From contig NC_092541.1 of the NCBI RefSeq assembly GCF_037038585.1, forward strand, positions 2,415,445 to 2,479,444: a stretch of 64,000 nucleotides of DNA. Reading direction: 5' to 3'. Below, piece after piece: positions 1 through 12,800 of the stretch. The notes under the pieces were generated by a model. It made no database searches. It saw only the letters and a list, made by a program, of their open reading frames with translations, and had not been told where the DNA came from. Made by a program: the position numbers and the translations under genes. The stretch comes from Patagioenas fasciata. Taxonomy: Eukaryota; Chordata; Aves; Columbiformes; Columbidae. Every line of letters begins with the position of its first letter. Position 1 is the first letter of the stretch.

Positions 1-1389
1 TGTCAGCGGAAGATGCAACCGCAGCAAATACATGAGCTCTACTGTGTTTTTGGGGAGGAGAGAGTGGAACAATTAGCTCAGGAAACAATACGCTAAATGG
101 GAAAAAAAGAGGGCATGAGGAGGGAGAGGGCAGGAGGAGAAGGCTGGAGAAGATGAGCGTGAAGCCAAGCAAAAACGCTGCAGAAATCAGCGCCTTCCAG
201 CGCGGGTTTGGCTGGTTTCGTGGTGCTTGGGAAGGAGGCCCGTGCTGCAGGAGCCAGCGCCAACCTGCCAAGACAGCACGGCGGCTTTGGCTGGGCTGAG
301 ATGGTGAAAACAGGAGGCGAATCCAGCCGAGAGCTTCACCGCGCTCGCTGAGCGCCCGGCCGGCACTGCCAGCCCCCATCGCTTTATCACCGCGCTCCCG
401 GCGTTCGGCAGCTCTGCTAAAGCCACCATCCCCACAGCTACAGCAGTTTACAAGAATGTCTGTTTTCTCTTTTTTTCCTCTTTAATACACATTTCCAGCT
501 TTGGCAGCGAAGCCTGAAAATGTGATTTCTACCAAGTGCCGAAAGACAAATTAAAATAACATCTTTAGGAAACCTAATAATGTTTTAAATACTTCAGGGC
601 TTCTCGTGCTGTAAACTCTAAGTCTCAAGGGCCTTCTAGGATGAGAAGATAAGGAAACCATGGTCCTGTTAGTTAAGCAGCTCGTCACACACCACGTGCA
701 CACCCGTGTTCATCATTCCAGTAGTAGTAACAATTTGCACCTGCCTAATAGCACACAGCAGAGGGTTTCAACAAGCCGAAGAGAGGTTTTTAATATCTAC
801 GTCTCGTTTTGCAAACGGGGAAACCGGGGCACAAGGGATGGGAGAACTGGCTATGATTTCACAGCGAGTCGTCCAAAGATTCAGGAAGGAAAATCAGCCA
901 CGTGCAGATGCTGCCGGTGCCATCATGGAAGCCAGAAATGGGAAACAGGAGCCAGACACCTCATCACAATCCATTTTGCCAAAGAACCGCAGAAACCCCG
1001 GTCCTTAAGCTTTGGGAATAGCTCAAAGCTCACTCTCTCATTTTCAGACCCAAATTCCAAATGCATTTCGATCACGAAGCTGCAACAGGAGGGAATAAGG
1101 TACAAAGCTGTGAATGCCAGCGAGACGGCGCTGTAATGATTTAATTTTATAGCTCGTGGTGGAGAAATGGCAGAGCCAAGCCGTTCTGGCTAATGACAAC
1201 CAACCTACACACCTACATACACACAAACGTGCACACGTGGGGGGAAAAGCAGAAACGCCCTGACTGGCACCGCGGGGAACCATGAAAACCTCCCATAGTT
1301 TCATTATGATGGCAGCCACCAAACTTGCGTCCTCCAGCTTCAAAATCCCGGCTGTCTCCGGTCTGAAATCCTCCCTTTGGTGTAGGTAG

Positions 1390-1457
1390 CACCGACTGTA
1401 CACCAGCACCGACTGTACACCAGCACCGACTGTACACCAGCACTGACTGTACACCAG
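1390..1457. repeat. 17-bp tandem repeat, four copies
   Basis: The unit CACCGACTGTACACCAG occurs at 1390-1406, 1407-1423 and 1424-1440 without change. A fourth copy at 1441-1457 has a single C-to-T difference. The near-perfect identity suggests recent expansion. It lies in the MLLT6 intron and is probably a polymorphic minisatellite. Confidence 0.95.
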
Positions 1458-2539
1458 CAAGCCGAGCGGTGCGCCGGGTCTATGTAGGAGTGTGGACATA
1501 TGTAGATATTCAGCAAGAACCCAGCCTGCACAATAGGGACCAGATTTCTGGAATGCCTTGGCTCCCATTTAGATGCTTGAATAAATGGTCAGGTTTTCCA
1601 AAACGCTAAACCCTGGGTATCGAGCTCTTTTGAAGATCTGGCCCTGACTACATGTGCTGAGCAACTGCGCCCAAACCATGGAGAAAATCTGCCCCGCAGA
1701 GTTTTCGTGCTCTGCTCAAAGGACTCGCGCTGAAACCAGAGCCAGCGCAGCCTGTCCCCTGCTCCTGGTCACCAAGCACTTGTCCTTGTCCCCCCAGCCT
1801 CCTCTGGGTCACTGCTGCCTGGGTTGAGCAGAAACCCCCTGACCTCTTTGGGCTGCACCCTTGGGTTTGCACAGTCGGGTGTTTGCTGCCTTTGCACACC
1901 CGGCTCCCACCCTCCAGTTATACTTTGGGGTACCCAGAAAGGCAACAGGATCTGACACCTTCTTCAGTGTCACTGCAGGAATGCAGTGCCCTGTGTCACA
2001 CAATTACCTCCGTCACCCCACGGAGGCTTTGCAGACGGGCCGGGCTGTCCCCAACCAAGGCACCGGTGCGAAGGCTCCGTCACCACCGGGACGGCCACGG
2101 CGCTCGCTCGCTCCCGGCTCTCTCACCCTGACAACCCGGGGTGTTCCCCGGCTTGCACCAGAACCTTTGAGACATTGGGGTTCCCTCCAGGAACCAGAAA
2201 GCTCCAAATCCTTCTTGCACAAGCAAAGGAGGGGAGGATGAGGTGATGGGGAGGCAGCACTGTCCCCACTGTCCCCACCTGCCTTTTCTGTGCCCAGCGC
2301 TTTGTTCCCTCCTCTGCAAACCCTCCTCCCAGGGAACTTCGCAGCCAACAACCCAGAGCTGGCTGGCGGTGCCATGGAGGAGTCAGAGGAGGAGGAGGAG
2401 GGCGGGTGGATGCGCTGGGAGAGCGGGAACCCATCCAACACCCCCGTCCCACGAGCCGTACCTTGCAGCCGGTGCTCCCTGCAGCGGGCTGGGCCAGCAG
2501 GGCCCGGGAACCTGCCCCCCGCCACCACCTTCACGGAAA

Positions 2540-3000
2540 ACCAACCCTCGCCATGGCGGAGCGAGCGGCCGGGCCTTGGCATGTGGGCACGGAGCAGGCC
2601 CGGCCGCGGCGGGGGGAGCGCGGCCGCATGGGGGGGCGTGCCGGAGCCACCATCTCCCTTCCAGCTCCCCAGCGCCAGAGCCACGCAACGGGGCCTTCTC
2701 GCTGCCAAAAAGGGTTGTTCCGCGGCTCCCCTCGCTCCCCCCGCCGCCATCTCCCCTTCCCCGAGCCCCCTTCTCCTCATCTGCTGGACACCGGCAATTG
2801 GGCCGTTAAAAGTAGCTTGGGAAGGAGGGAGGGGAAGGCTGGGAGAGCCAAGCGGGCTCTGCTGCTCCCTCCCTCTTTCCCAGGCTCTCTGAACTCGGAG
2901 GAGGAGGAGAAGCGGCTCCGGCTGCAGCCATGGCAGCCGCAGCCAGGAGGAAGGCAAAGGGGCGCTCGGCGCCTCGTACCGCGGCCATCCTGGGGGTTCT
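2540..3000. promoter_or_regulatory. Intronic CpG island in MLLT6 intron 7
   Basis: The block is dense in CpG and G+C, with runs such as GGCCCGGCCGCGGCGGGG and several GCGGCCGC-like sites. The surrounding intron is CpG-poor. A GCCGCCATCT motif near 2742-2751 resembles a YY1 site, which is typical of CpG-island promoters. On the plus strand, an ATG at 2930 in good context (GCAGCCATGG) opens a 73-codon frame that I do not recognise. It could be an internal or antisense promoter, or simply an intronic island. No exon can be assigned. Confidence 0.45.
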
Positions 3001-6000
3001 GCGGGTTTGCCTTGAGACACAGTCTGAGTGCGTAAGTGTTTTTACACCAGGAGCCACATCCAGCCCTCGCGGGGCTTTGCGTGCTCTCGAATTATCGCTG
3101 CACCCCCTGCTAATGGAGGGATTTGCTGGGGGCGGTGGAACACCCAGATAACGAGAGGCCACTGAAAGCCGGTCAAGGATGCTATAAAGCAAGGTTTCCT
3201 ACAGCGACATCAGAGATTTAGATTCAATACTCCTGCCAAAAAAGACCTGTGCTGGTCTTACACCAGCCACCTGCATCCCGCTTGACAAAACACATTCCAC
3301 TTTGCCCTTTGCTGCACAAAAACCCAAGAGCCAAACCTCTCATCAACTCAACTGCAAACACAAACCCCCTTGCAGGGCTGTTGGGTTTAGATCTGAGCCC
3401 AGCACAACTCCCCAAACCTTAGGAATAACTCCAGTCGGGCTTATTTGCTCCAAGTGCCTCTTTTCCTGTGTCGCCGGGCAGGGACCGTTCCTCTCATAAC
3501 AATGTCCCATATCCAAATTAAAAGTCCCCAGATTTCGCTTATGGGTTCCAGGTGTTCGCTAAGAATAACACTGGACGAGCGTCTCTCTCCACGGGGTATA
3601 TGGCTAAAAATGCAGTAGCACGTGTGCTCCCGGTGTGACAAATTTCATTCCACGGAGCGTGGTCATTTTATTTTCTGCATGTTTCAAGCAGACAATATAG
3701 GTGACAGAACATCTGCACTTCATTCAACCCCCGTGCGTCATCCAGCATTTTCTTGGTATTTAGCTATTGTTTTCTTTCTCGCTTTCTTCTTGCTTTCTTG
3801 AAAACAGACAAACCCACGGGGTAGAGCACACGCACTGCAATACCAACCCCAAAGAAATACACAGGGCTGGTTTTGCTAAGTGCTCTGTGTTCCGAGGAAA
3901 ACCCAAAGCCTGGAGCTTTCCCATTTTCGGGAGACCACAGAAGGGAATTCTTGGGCTGGTATCACTTGTGCCTGGAGGAGGCGGGGGTTGCCGACACAGC
4001 CCCACATCACAATTGTCCCTTGTTCCGCGGAGAACAAGCCTCTTCACAAATGCTGGAGTGTTTTACAGCAGGGCTTCGGAGTCCAAATCTCAAGTTTTTG
4101 CTGTCTTGCTGAAGCCTGTGCCACTCGGTCATTAACTCGGAGTTTTCCTCCATAAGTTCTAAGCAAACAGCCCCAGCCCTGCACTGGGAGCTGCTTCTGG
4201 AGCAGAGAGCACCTGCATCCGGGGACTCACGGACACGCTTTGCTCCATCGCCGAGCGATCGGCTCCTCCGCATCGCCCCCGGCTCCAGGGAGGCAGGACC
4301 AGGCGCTGCACAGCTGGCCGGGCTGGGGAAAAGCCGCTCTGCTCCAGGTCAGCGCAGCCGCACGCCCCGTTCCCCCGAAACACGTGCGATTAGATCATGC
4401 GCTGCCGGTCACGTACTCCAAAACCGTGTGGGAATGAATGGTTCAACCCCCTCTCGGGGTGTTCCCCCTTCCAGAGGTCCATGTTCCCACACCCCGTCCT
4501 TCCTCCATGCCTTTCTCACCCCCTTTCCCACACCCCTAAACCACCCAATGCCCCTGGGAGCCGGGAGCGCCGCCCTCCCCGTTGTCCCAGCCGCTTCGCA
4601 CCACCTTGTCCCCGCACCTTTTTGCGCCCTCTCTAAGTGGCAAGAGGTGATTTTGCACTCACGCCAAGCAATCCCAGCCCTGGACGGGGCCTCCATGGGA
4701 TCTCTGCTCACAAACCCCAAGAGCCACCGGGAGGGAAGAGCCGCGAGGCAGCAGCGAGACGGAGTCTGCACGTCCGCGAGGAACCCGGGGGCTCACAATA
4801 GCAGCAAGCGCCGCCGAGAAGCCTATAAATAAATCCATATCCCTCCTGTTTTCGCTTTCCCCCGGCGCTGACCTGCTTTCCAAGCACAGCCGGGAAGCCA
4901 AACCTCCCCTGCTCCTACCTGCCCGCACGTGACAGCGCTCCCAGCCCTGCCACCAAAAAGCTGTGCAAACAGAGAAAACCCCTCGGCCGGTGCCCCCCCA
5001 ACGCCTGTCAGTTATAATTACAGCCCAGCTCTCCAAAGCTGCCATCAATCACCCCCATCCTGCCCTCTCCCTCGCCTAAAAATAGCACGTTCCAGCACAG
5101 CCCTTCACCTTGTGCCAAGCGCCCGCTCCCCGGCCGTGCACAGATGCTCCTTCTCCCTCCTCCTCCTCCTCCTCTCCTCGCAGCAGCTGAACACACAAGA
5201 GGAGTAAATACTCCCCGGACGCTTTAGCCTTGTCGGCAGCAGCGAATTTACAGCCTCGGTGCTGGCGGCGGAGCCGGCACCGCTTTGTAAGCGAGGTTTG
5301 CCTTGTTTGCCCACATACCGGGTATGGTTTGGACAAGCTCCCCAAGCACGTAAGGGACGCGGTGGGCAGCGTTTCAAGCTGGATATTGCGGGATAACCTC
5401 TGTAAATAAAGAAGGGGATGGCTTTCCTGCCCACAGCATTTGCGGCTGGGCATGCCAGGAGGGCGGCAGGCAGAATTAACCGGTGGCCGTCTGCTCTGGA
5501 GAGCCTGGATGCCCTTGTCCCCTGGGATCGGGCTGAGATCCAGCAGACTTGGGCCACATAACCCACCGCAGCGTCATCGGGCTGCTTCTGGATGTGGGTC
5601 ACTATCATTGCCACTCAAAATCGTTTAGGCATAGTGAGGGTGACCATTGCAACACGAAAAAGGAGTAAACAGCCAGGTGCCCATGGCAGGACTTAAAAGA
5701 TGGGTGCTGCAATGTGCAGGGGTATCCCCAGTTGTGTTTGCACCACAAGGTAAATTGGGCTTTTGACTATAGTGCAATATATCCAGAGATTGCTTCGTAG
5801 AGTAATTCTGGATTTCTGCTAAGCAAAACCAGGATATGGCCCATAAAGTATTACAAATTCTCTCACCACATTGAAAGTATCCCTGTATAAGTTATTTCTG
5901 CTTCGGATTCTCCCCCCTGCTTTGGATAGCACTGTGTTCTGGATTCCTGATACTCCACAAGCTCTATCCATCAGGGGTAAGGAAGATTTCTGCTGCCAAT

Positions 6001-6748
6001 TGCCTTAGAACCTGAATCATCAAAAAACGCATGTCCTGTCTTTTAGGGCTATTTATTGTGATTAATAACAAACAGCTCCCAAGCCTCTGGCCTTCTCATT
6101 TCTTTTGGTACAGCCCCTGGATCCTGCCTTACACACTCACTGCTGCTTTTCCTTGAAATATGAGCATTCGTCACGTGAGTCAGCTGGTTAATTATGAACC
6201 TTGGTGTGCTGTTAACATGCCCCGTACCACTGCAGCAGTTTTGTTCAGTACATCTTAACCAGTAGAGTTAGATAAGTACCTATCACACCAGTCAGACATG
6301 CAGCGTTCCTCTAAATAATTGTTTAATGGAGATAAAGTGTTTTCCCAGGTAGACTTGTAGCAGGTGGAATCACCATGGCTGGTTAATCTACTAAAGTACT
6401 ACCTAGTTTATATGAATGACTGTTCTGGCCTGCAGTTAATTCTTGCCACAGCACAGATTGCTAAATCAGTGCCTTTTTGTCCTTCAAAACGTGGACTCTG
6501 GGATCTGAGGACAACGACCTCCAGTTTATGTTCTTGAGCTGCTGCATTTAAACCCACAGCCCTGACCATCTCCGTGCAGATCAGCTCTATTTGCACACAC
6601 GTTTCTAGAGGCCTGTTTAAAAACGCAGCTCTCTGTGCAACTCGACAGCATCGGGGCTCAACCGAGGAGCCACGGATGCTCTGCGCACCCTTCCCCTTCT
6701 CGCCTCCGTCCCACACGACTCTCCGGACCGACAAACCGCAGGTCTTAC

Positions 6749-6856
6749 CTTCTTTGGCCTCTCGTGGTGGGACACATGCTTCTCCTGAGCAGGGGACGTG
6801 GATCGACTCCTCCTTCCAGCGATGAAGGAGCCACCTCCAGAGTGACGCGAGGTCTT
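6749..6856 (-). CDS. MLLT6: MLLT6 coding exon 7 (basic Ser/Arg linker)
   Basis: The 108-nt exon encodes residues 185-220, KTSRHSGGGSFIAGRRSRST and SPAQEKHVSHHERPKK. It aligns with the human segment KTSRHSS...GRRSRSASPS...EKH..HHERG, but the long human glycine run is reduced to three glycines. The acceptor is CTCAG and the donor AAG|GTAAGA. The frame is phase 0 on both sides, so the exon could be skipped without a frameshift. Confidence 0.9.
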
Positions 6857-9800
6857 CTGAGGTAAGCGGGGACGGGGAGAGGATGTGCGGGACAGGAGAA
6901 AGAAAGAAGAAGAGAGAGGAAACAGCGTTAGAGAGCCCAGCTCTCACTGCTCCAGTGAGCAAAGCTATAGGAGATGGCTTCTCTACCCCATGCAGGACCA
7001 AACTCTCTTTGTACCAGATGCCCAGTCTGGTTCCTAACGCGGGGAGCACAGCGGACAAGTGCCAGCAGGCTTACAAACACATGGATCTAACTCCCCACAC
7101 TGTTCCTGGTGGCCTGTGCACGCTGACACTTGTCAGAACAGAAGCGCAGCTGCTGGGACACCGTTCTCTGAAGAACAGGCTAAAACGGAGCAGCAACATC
7201 ACTTCCACAAACCGGTAAACTCAACACAGAGCTCCACCTGAGTCAGGTCCTGAGGCCACCGGAGGTGTCCCCAGCGTGATGTTGAGGAGATGCTTGAGGC
7301 ATCAGTCACTGGATGTGACAGCACCGATAAGCAGGAAGGAAAGTGGGAAACGCCAGCAACAAAGGGGCCACTGAGACAGAAAGTGCAGCGAGAGGATCCA
7401 GTTTCCTTTTTGCTGGAGGGGGGAGAGCAGGTGTCTACTAATTATGCAGAACAGGGAAAAGGTTCCTCTCTCTCCTCTCGGTACCATTATTAATAGGGGA
7501 AAGCCCTTTGCCTCAAATGTCCCTCAAGCTGACTCATGTCTCCTGTGTCCCCTGGCGGGAGCTCTGGCAGTTCTGGGTCACCCCCCTGAGCTCCCCTTGA
7601 CCCCCTGGAGCATCCAACAGCATGGCTGCTCTGCTTTCCTGGGGCTGAATCCTCCAGCCACCCAGAGCCATAACAGATGGGAAGAACTCAACCTCCAGTT
7701 TCGACAATGGGTTTAAAGATGCTGGAGAAAGGCGAAATGAAAGTTCATCTTTATTCTGAAGTGACTCTGAATGGCTGGAAAGGGGAGCAGGCTGCAAACC
7801 GTGCTCATGTGTTCGCGGCGATTCTTACTGCTCTGAGCACAGATGCGATCTGGGATGAAATCGATGCCTTTTATGTGACCAAAAGGAAAAGATTTCCATT
7901 GCAGGGATGAAGGAACTCACCATTTTATTGAAGTGGTACTTGCAGTAGCCACAATATTTGACATTGTCGACTTCTAGGACTTCCTCTTCACACAAGAGAC
8001 CAGCCATCTGGGCACTGAAACACAGGCAATTAGGAGGAGGATAAAGCAAATCGTACAGCCAGACCACATTTCCCATCCAAGGGCAAAGAACAGTTCAGGA
8101 TACCCAGGCAGGGTCTTGAAGTTTCACGTTTTGCTTGGCAAACGGTTTGCAAGGAGCGGGGGAAAAGCTCAGCCTCTTCTAAACCCACATTAAGGTCTTC
8201 AAAATTGTCCGTACTTTTCTACCAGATTGCCTTGCAATTTTTGTTTTTAATTAGGGGAAACCAGTAACCATTGCAGCGAAAGATATATCACGAGCAAGGA
8301 ATCAGCGTGAAGCTGGGAATCTCCCCATTCTGCTGATAGGCAACGCTGTTTGCAGGTTGTGAGGGTACTGAGCACATCAGCCCTTCGAATCACATCATCA
8401 AGATGCTGCTCTTGCATGTGCTCTGCTGGAGAAGGCGCATTCCTGGGCTGGGACTCAGCTGTCTCCCCTTGGATGCCGCAGCCCAGGGAAATCCCCAGCC
8501 CTGCTCTCAGTTGGTGAAACCTCAGCCTTCCCAGGGCAGTTCCCCCCACCAAACTGCCCCTTGCAGAAAATCAAACCAGGATGCTGAGCCCGATCCCCCA
8601 GCCCAACGGCTTCAAAGCCAAAGCAGCAAAACTAAAATCTGGGGTGATTCTTGGGGTGATGCCGGGGGACTCACCAGGTGACGTGGAAAGCCTGTCGGCA
8701 GCCGTGCCGGTTACAGGCCATGCAGGCTCCCGAGGCTGCTTTGCTCTCCCGGCCCTGCTCCTCACAGATGTAGCAGGTCTGCAAAAAGAAAAAGAGAGAA
8801 AAACCAAGGTGTTTACTTGAATAAGCAGAAAATATGTCTGCTTTACTCCCACTGATCAGCAGGAAGCAAAACCTCCGAGGACTCGTAACTCCATGGCCGG
8901 TTACCTCCCTCCTGTGACAAGAGCTCTGGGCTGTTGCTCAGTGCTACGCACAAAACTCATGCATCTTTCCTCCCAAAATAACAACTGCGTCAGATCAAAA
9001 TGTGGAGTAACCACCACGCAGCTCCAAGGCAGAGCTTGCTCAAGTTGCAGAGGGTTGGGGAAGAGAGAACGGAGGACCAAAAGTTGTCTGCAAGAATAGG
9101 TATCGACTTTCTTAGTTATATGTAAAGGAATCTGAGTACCTGGAAGTTAAAATAAATGGGATGTGGGAGGATAAGATGACCCCAATAAGTCAAGGCGGCG
9201 CAAATAGACTTGGGCAGAGGGAGAAAGAGGTGGCCTTACCTTGTTGAAGCGGTCGTGGGGTACGTACTGCAGGACGATGGGCTCCATGGTGAGCACGTTG
9301 GCAAACTGCACCTCTGGGATGTACAGAGCACAAACAACGTGCGCCCACCCTGGGAAGGGGACGAGACAGAGCGGAGATTCACGTGGGGAAAGGCACAAGA
9401 GTCTCAAACCCAGGCAGGGCTGTGGGGAGCATGGGAGTGCAGGGAGGGACCCAGCTTAGGTCAGATGTTAGACTGGAAATCCTGCTTGTTGTAACTCGGT
9501 TAGCAAGCAAATCCTTTGTGGTGACAGACAGACAGGTGGCACCTCCAGGTTAAATAAGAAAGCAGAGATTTTTTTTGTGGGAAGAGAAATGTACAACGCT
9601 CATCATCCTCAAAAGCACCATCTCAAGACTTGCGACCCAGAGTTGAGGACTTAACCAAACCCAGGAAAAGCATCCAAGCTGTAAATTATGCCAAGGGGAC
9701 AGGTCTGACGGGCACTGGAAACAAAGCTCCCTTTATTGCCTGTTCTCAACACCTGAAGGCGGCTCTTTTTCAGCAAGCCAAGTTAGATTAAAATCTAAAT

Positions 9801-12800
9801 CCCCCAAGACACTTCTCAAATCAGGTGTGTAAGCTGAAATTCCAACTGGTCAGGACAGAACTGAGGAAGTTTGAAGGTCAGGAGCCTTTGGGGGCTGATC
9901 CACACCGGTACAGCTAATGCACTGGAAGGATTTAGCTGGAATTAGGATGGATTCACCTGAAGAGGCAGAACCAGACTCTGGGATTACAGAGTCATACAGC
10001 ACTGTAAGCACTTGAGCTCTACCATTCCATACAGTGCCATGGTGGTAGCACCTCTTGTGCCTGTGCACACACACCTGACCCAGCCACGTAACACATTTGG
10101 AAGATGCTCTGTTATCACAACCCAATCCCCACCACGACCCTTGGTGCTCACCTCCGTTGTCCGTCCGTTTCAGGGCTCCATCTTTGTGGGGACACAGTTC
10201 GCATCTCTAAAAATTAAACAGAAACAACAAGCTGAAGCTCAGTCCCAGCCCCGCGGGGCCGCAAAAGAGGTGATTCATTTACAACATGGTTAAGAAAGAT
10301 GGGGCTGCTTTCAAAGAGAGGAAGTGGAAGAAGGGCTGAAAGGGGTTTGGGTAGAAAAAGAGACTCTGACACAGCTCGATATCTGATGGGGATGTATTTA
10401 AAGCCTCAGCCCAAGAGCCACGGGGCTACAAGTGAACCCTGACTTTCACAGGGCTTTTTAAAATAAGCTTTGCGGTTGGGGAGTAAAACTGAAAACCATG
10501 ACTCAGAGAGCCGAAGGCAAATAAAGAGAAGCCATTATCTATCTTTGCCCCTCTCCTTCCTTCCTTCTCTCTTACTCTTGTGACATTTTTTCCAGTCTCA
10601 TGAGGCTGCTGTGATGTTTTGGCTGATGGGACGTGGGGGCCATTGGGGCCGTGCCCCCCACATCCCACCAGCAAAAAGCGGCACTGTTGTTATCGGCTGC
10701 CCATCTTGCTTTCCCTGTGACTTAGGTTGAAACACGGATGGATGGACGGATGGACAGATGGATGGATGGATGGATGCAGGAGTTTCTCACTGCCAGAGGG
10801 CTGGAGAGCTGCTCTCCCAATTACTATGGAAAGCCTGGCAGAGCCAAGACAGAATAAGAACTGGGTTAACTGAGACACTGTAATAAGAAATTTGCACTTG
10901 AAAAGGCCCCTCCGCTCTCCCCTCCACCCCTCAGATCAAAGCGGCTCTCCCACCATGCGATTAGCAAAGCTCTGATTGTAACAAGAGGGGTTAACAGCTC
11001 CATCGGCCCCACACAAGACTTTTAATAGCCCTGCCTCTAAATGACAGCTAAAGCCTTCACATGATCCCTCACATGAGTGCCCTCTGGCCATTGCAGCTCA
11101 CCGGGCTTCCCAGACAATTTGATTACAAAGTGGATGGGCTTTGGGTTGCTTACTGCAAGCACAGCAGCATCCTCAGCATCCTTGAGGGACCCGAGCATCT
11201 GAGAGGGGTTATGAGCAGGGATTAGCGCTACCTCTTCCTTTTATTCAACCCGCATAGACCAATGGGGTTTTTATTTCAACTCTGGGAAATAGAGCTTGGT
11301 TGCTTTAAAGCAAAGTTGGGATGGGTAAGGTTAGAGCTCCTGAACCCCTGGGGCTTCTAACTTTGGGGTCTTCCACCAAGTGACTCCAGCTGAAGTTGGG
11401 GTTCCTGCTCTCTTTCCAAAGCTGAAGAGGGAACTGAGACACAGAAATCAGGAGACATATGTTTTAAAGCACTCCCTAAGGAGTGTAATATTCCCCACGC
11501 CTCCATATCTCATTCGCAAAGCGAAAGTATAAATATTTAGCCAATAAATATGTTTGTTATGGACAAAGCCTGTAAACCTCTTTAAGATATTTCTGTGCAG
11601 GCAGATGTGGGAAGAAAAACATTGCTGTTTTTCAAAGGACTTTGCCACACAGTCATTGTGAAAGAGACACGGCTATCAGCTCGCCCTGCTGCTGCTGGCA
11701 GTGTGTTCAGCGCTCAAATAGCAGCATTGCTCCCTCAACATCCCCAAGGCAGCGTCTGCGGGCTGAAAACGCCCCTTTTACAGTTGGAGTGAGATGCAGG
11801 GAAGGAGTTGGACCCTCCAGCCTCGCTGGACCACGGGGCACAGATTCAAAGAGTTTCAGCAGCAGAGCCAAGCGCAGATCCCCTCAGACCTGCCTCATTT
11901 CCCTCACTCTGATCGCGCTGCTCTCTACATCAAAGAACGAGATTCTTTGTAAGCATTTACCCATCTGCATGTCTGTTGCTACGGACGGCTGGCGTTCAAC
12001 TGAAAAGGTGAGGGATTTAGATAGAAAATCATCCCCAGCTCTGCTTGGGAAGGAAGATTATCGCTGTTCAGTTATTCTAGGAGCACGGCTGAATGCACGG
12101 GGCTGAGCGGCATGACTGAGCCCACCACGCATTGTCCAACAGATTTCACTGAGGGCGACTTTAATAAGGAGCCACCTGCAGGGCCATTGTTTTTTGGATA
12201 CCTCGGGGGCAGTTTGAAGCACATAAGGTGCAAACGAAAAGTTACGGTCCTTGCAAGGAGCACAGGTGAGAAGGACTTGGGTGGACGTGTGTTTCTAGAG
12301 CTTACACTGAATTGCAGCTAATGCAGAAAAGGCTCCTCTGCCTGCACGGCTGGGGGAGCGGGGGAAGGAGGTCCACGAAACCCAAATTCCTTTCTTTGCT
12401 ATGAAACCATCCGCAGGATGTAAAACCGCTCAAAGACTGCATTTGATCTTCTTTACTGCAGCGCACATAAAAGCAGCATCTTACAATGGGCCAAGAGGCT
12501 CAGGTCTGGAAGTCTGGTCTTGTTTACACTCCGGCTTCCAAGGAGGAACGAGTTAACACACCGGGGAGAGCGTGGTACGGATACCTCAGCCCCCCTCCTG
12601 GCCAAGCTCTTTGCCCATCTGCGGAGCAGATTAAACGCGTGTCCTGCAGCGAGCGGGGAGCCGGGATGGGACGGGACACGCTGCGCAGGTCCCCAGCACC
12701 GCAGCACCTTCCCAGCTGGGTGCTCCAGAAAACATTCGGCTCAGAAGGCAGAGCAGGCACTAATAAATGTTGTTCGTGCTGACCGGGGCCTTTTGTATTC

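Larger units (their letters stand above)
1..6748 (-). other. MLLT6: MLLT6 intron 7 (partial, left edge of window)
   Basis: This is non-coding sequence downstream, on the minus strand, of the donor that closes exon 7. I looked for the next MLLT6 exon, which should encode a Lys/Arg-rich segment resembling KDKERLKQKHKKRPE, and found no match. The intron therefore probably runs past the left edge and is longer than 6.7 kb. It contains a four-copy 17-bp tandem repeat at 1390-1457 and a CpG-rich block near 2540-3000. The rest is unremarkable. Long open frames between 2000 and 3200 overlap one another on both strands and are explained by GC richness. Confidence 0.7.
6857..10151 (-). other. MLLT6: MLLT6 introns 3-6
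   Basis: Introns are 9350-10151 (intron 3), 8779-9239 (intron 4), 8015-8674 (intron 5) and 6857-7920 (intron 6). They are short and unique-looking, with polypyrimidine-rich acceptor regions. I see no repeat, RNA gene or additional exon. Confidence 0.85.

Noticed and set aside
2013..3020. A 335-codon minus-strand frame and a 200-codon plus-strand frame over the same DNA
   Set aside because: Frames are open on both strands because of GC-rich composition; there is no domain, no conserved block, and no link to the MLLT6 exon chain.
7921..9349. Naming the minus-strand gene MLLT10
   Set aside because: Exons 4 and 6 carry the MLLT6-type residues (VLTMEPIVLQYVPHDRFNK; EVLEVDNVKYC).
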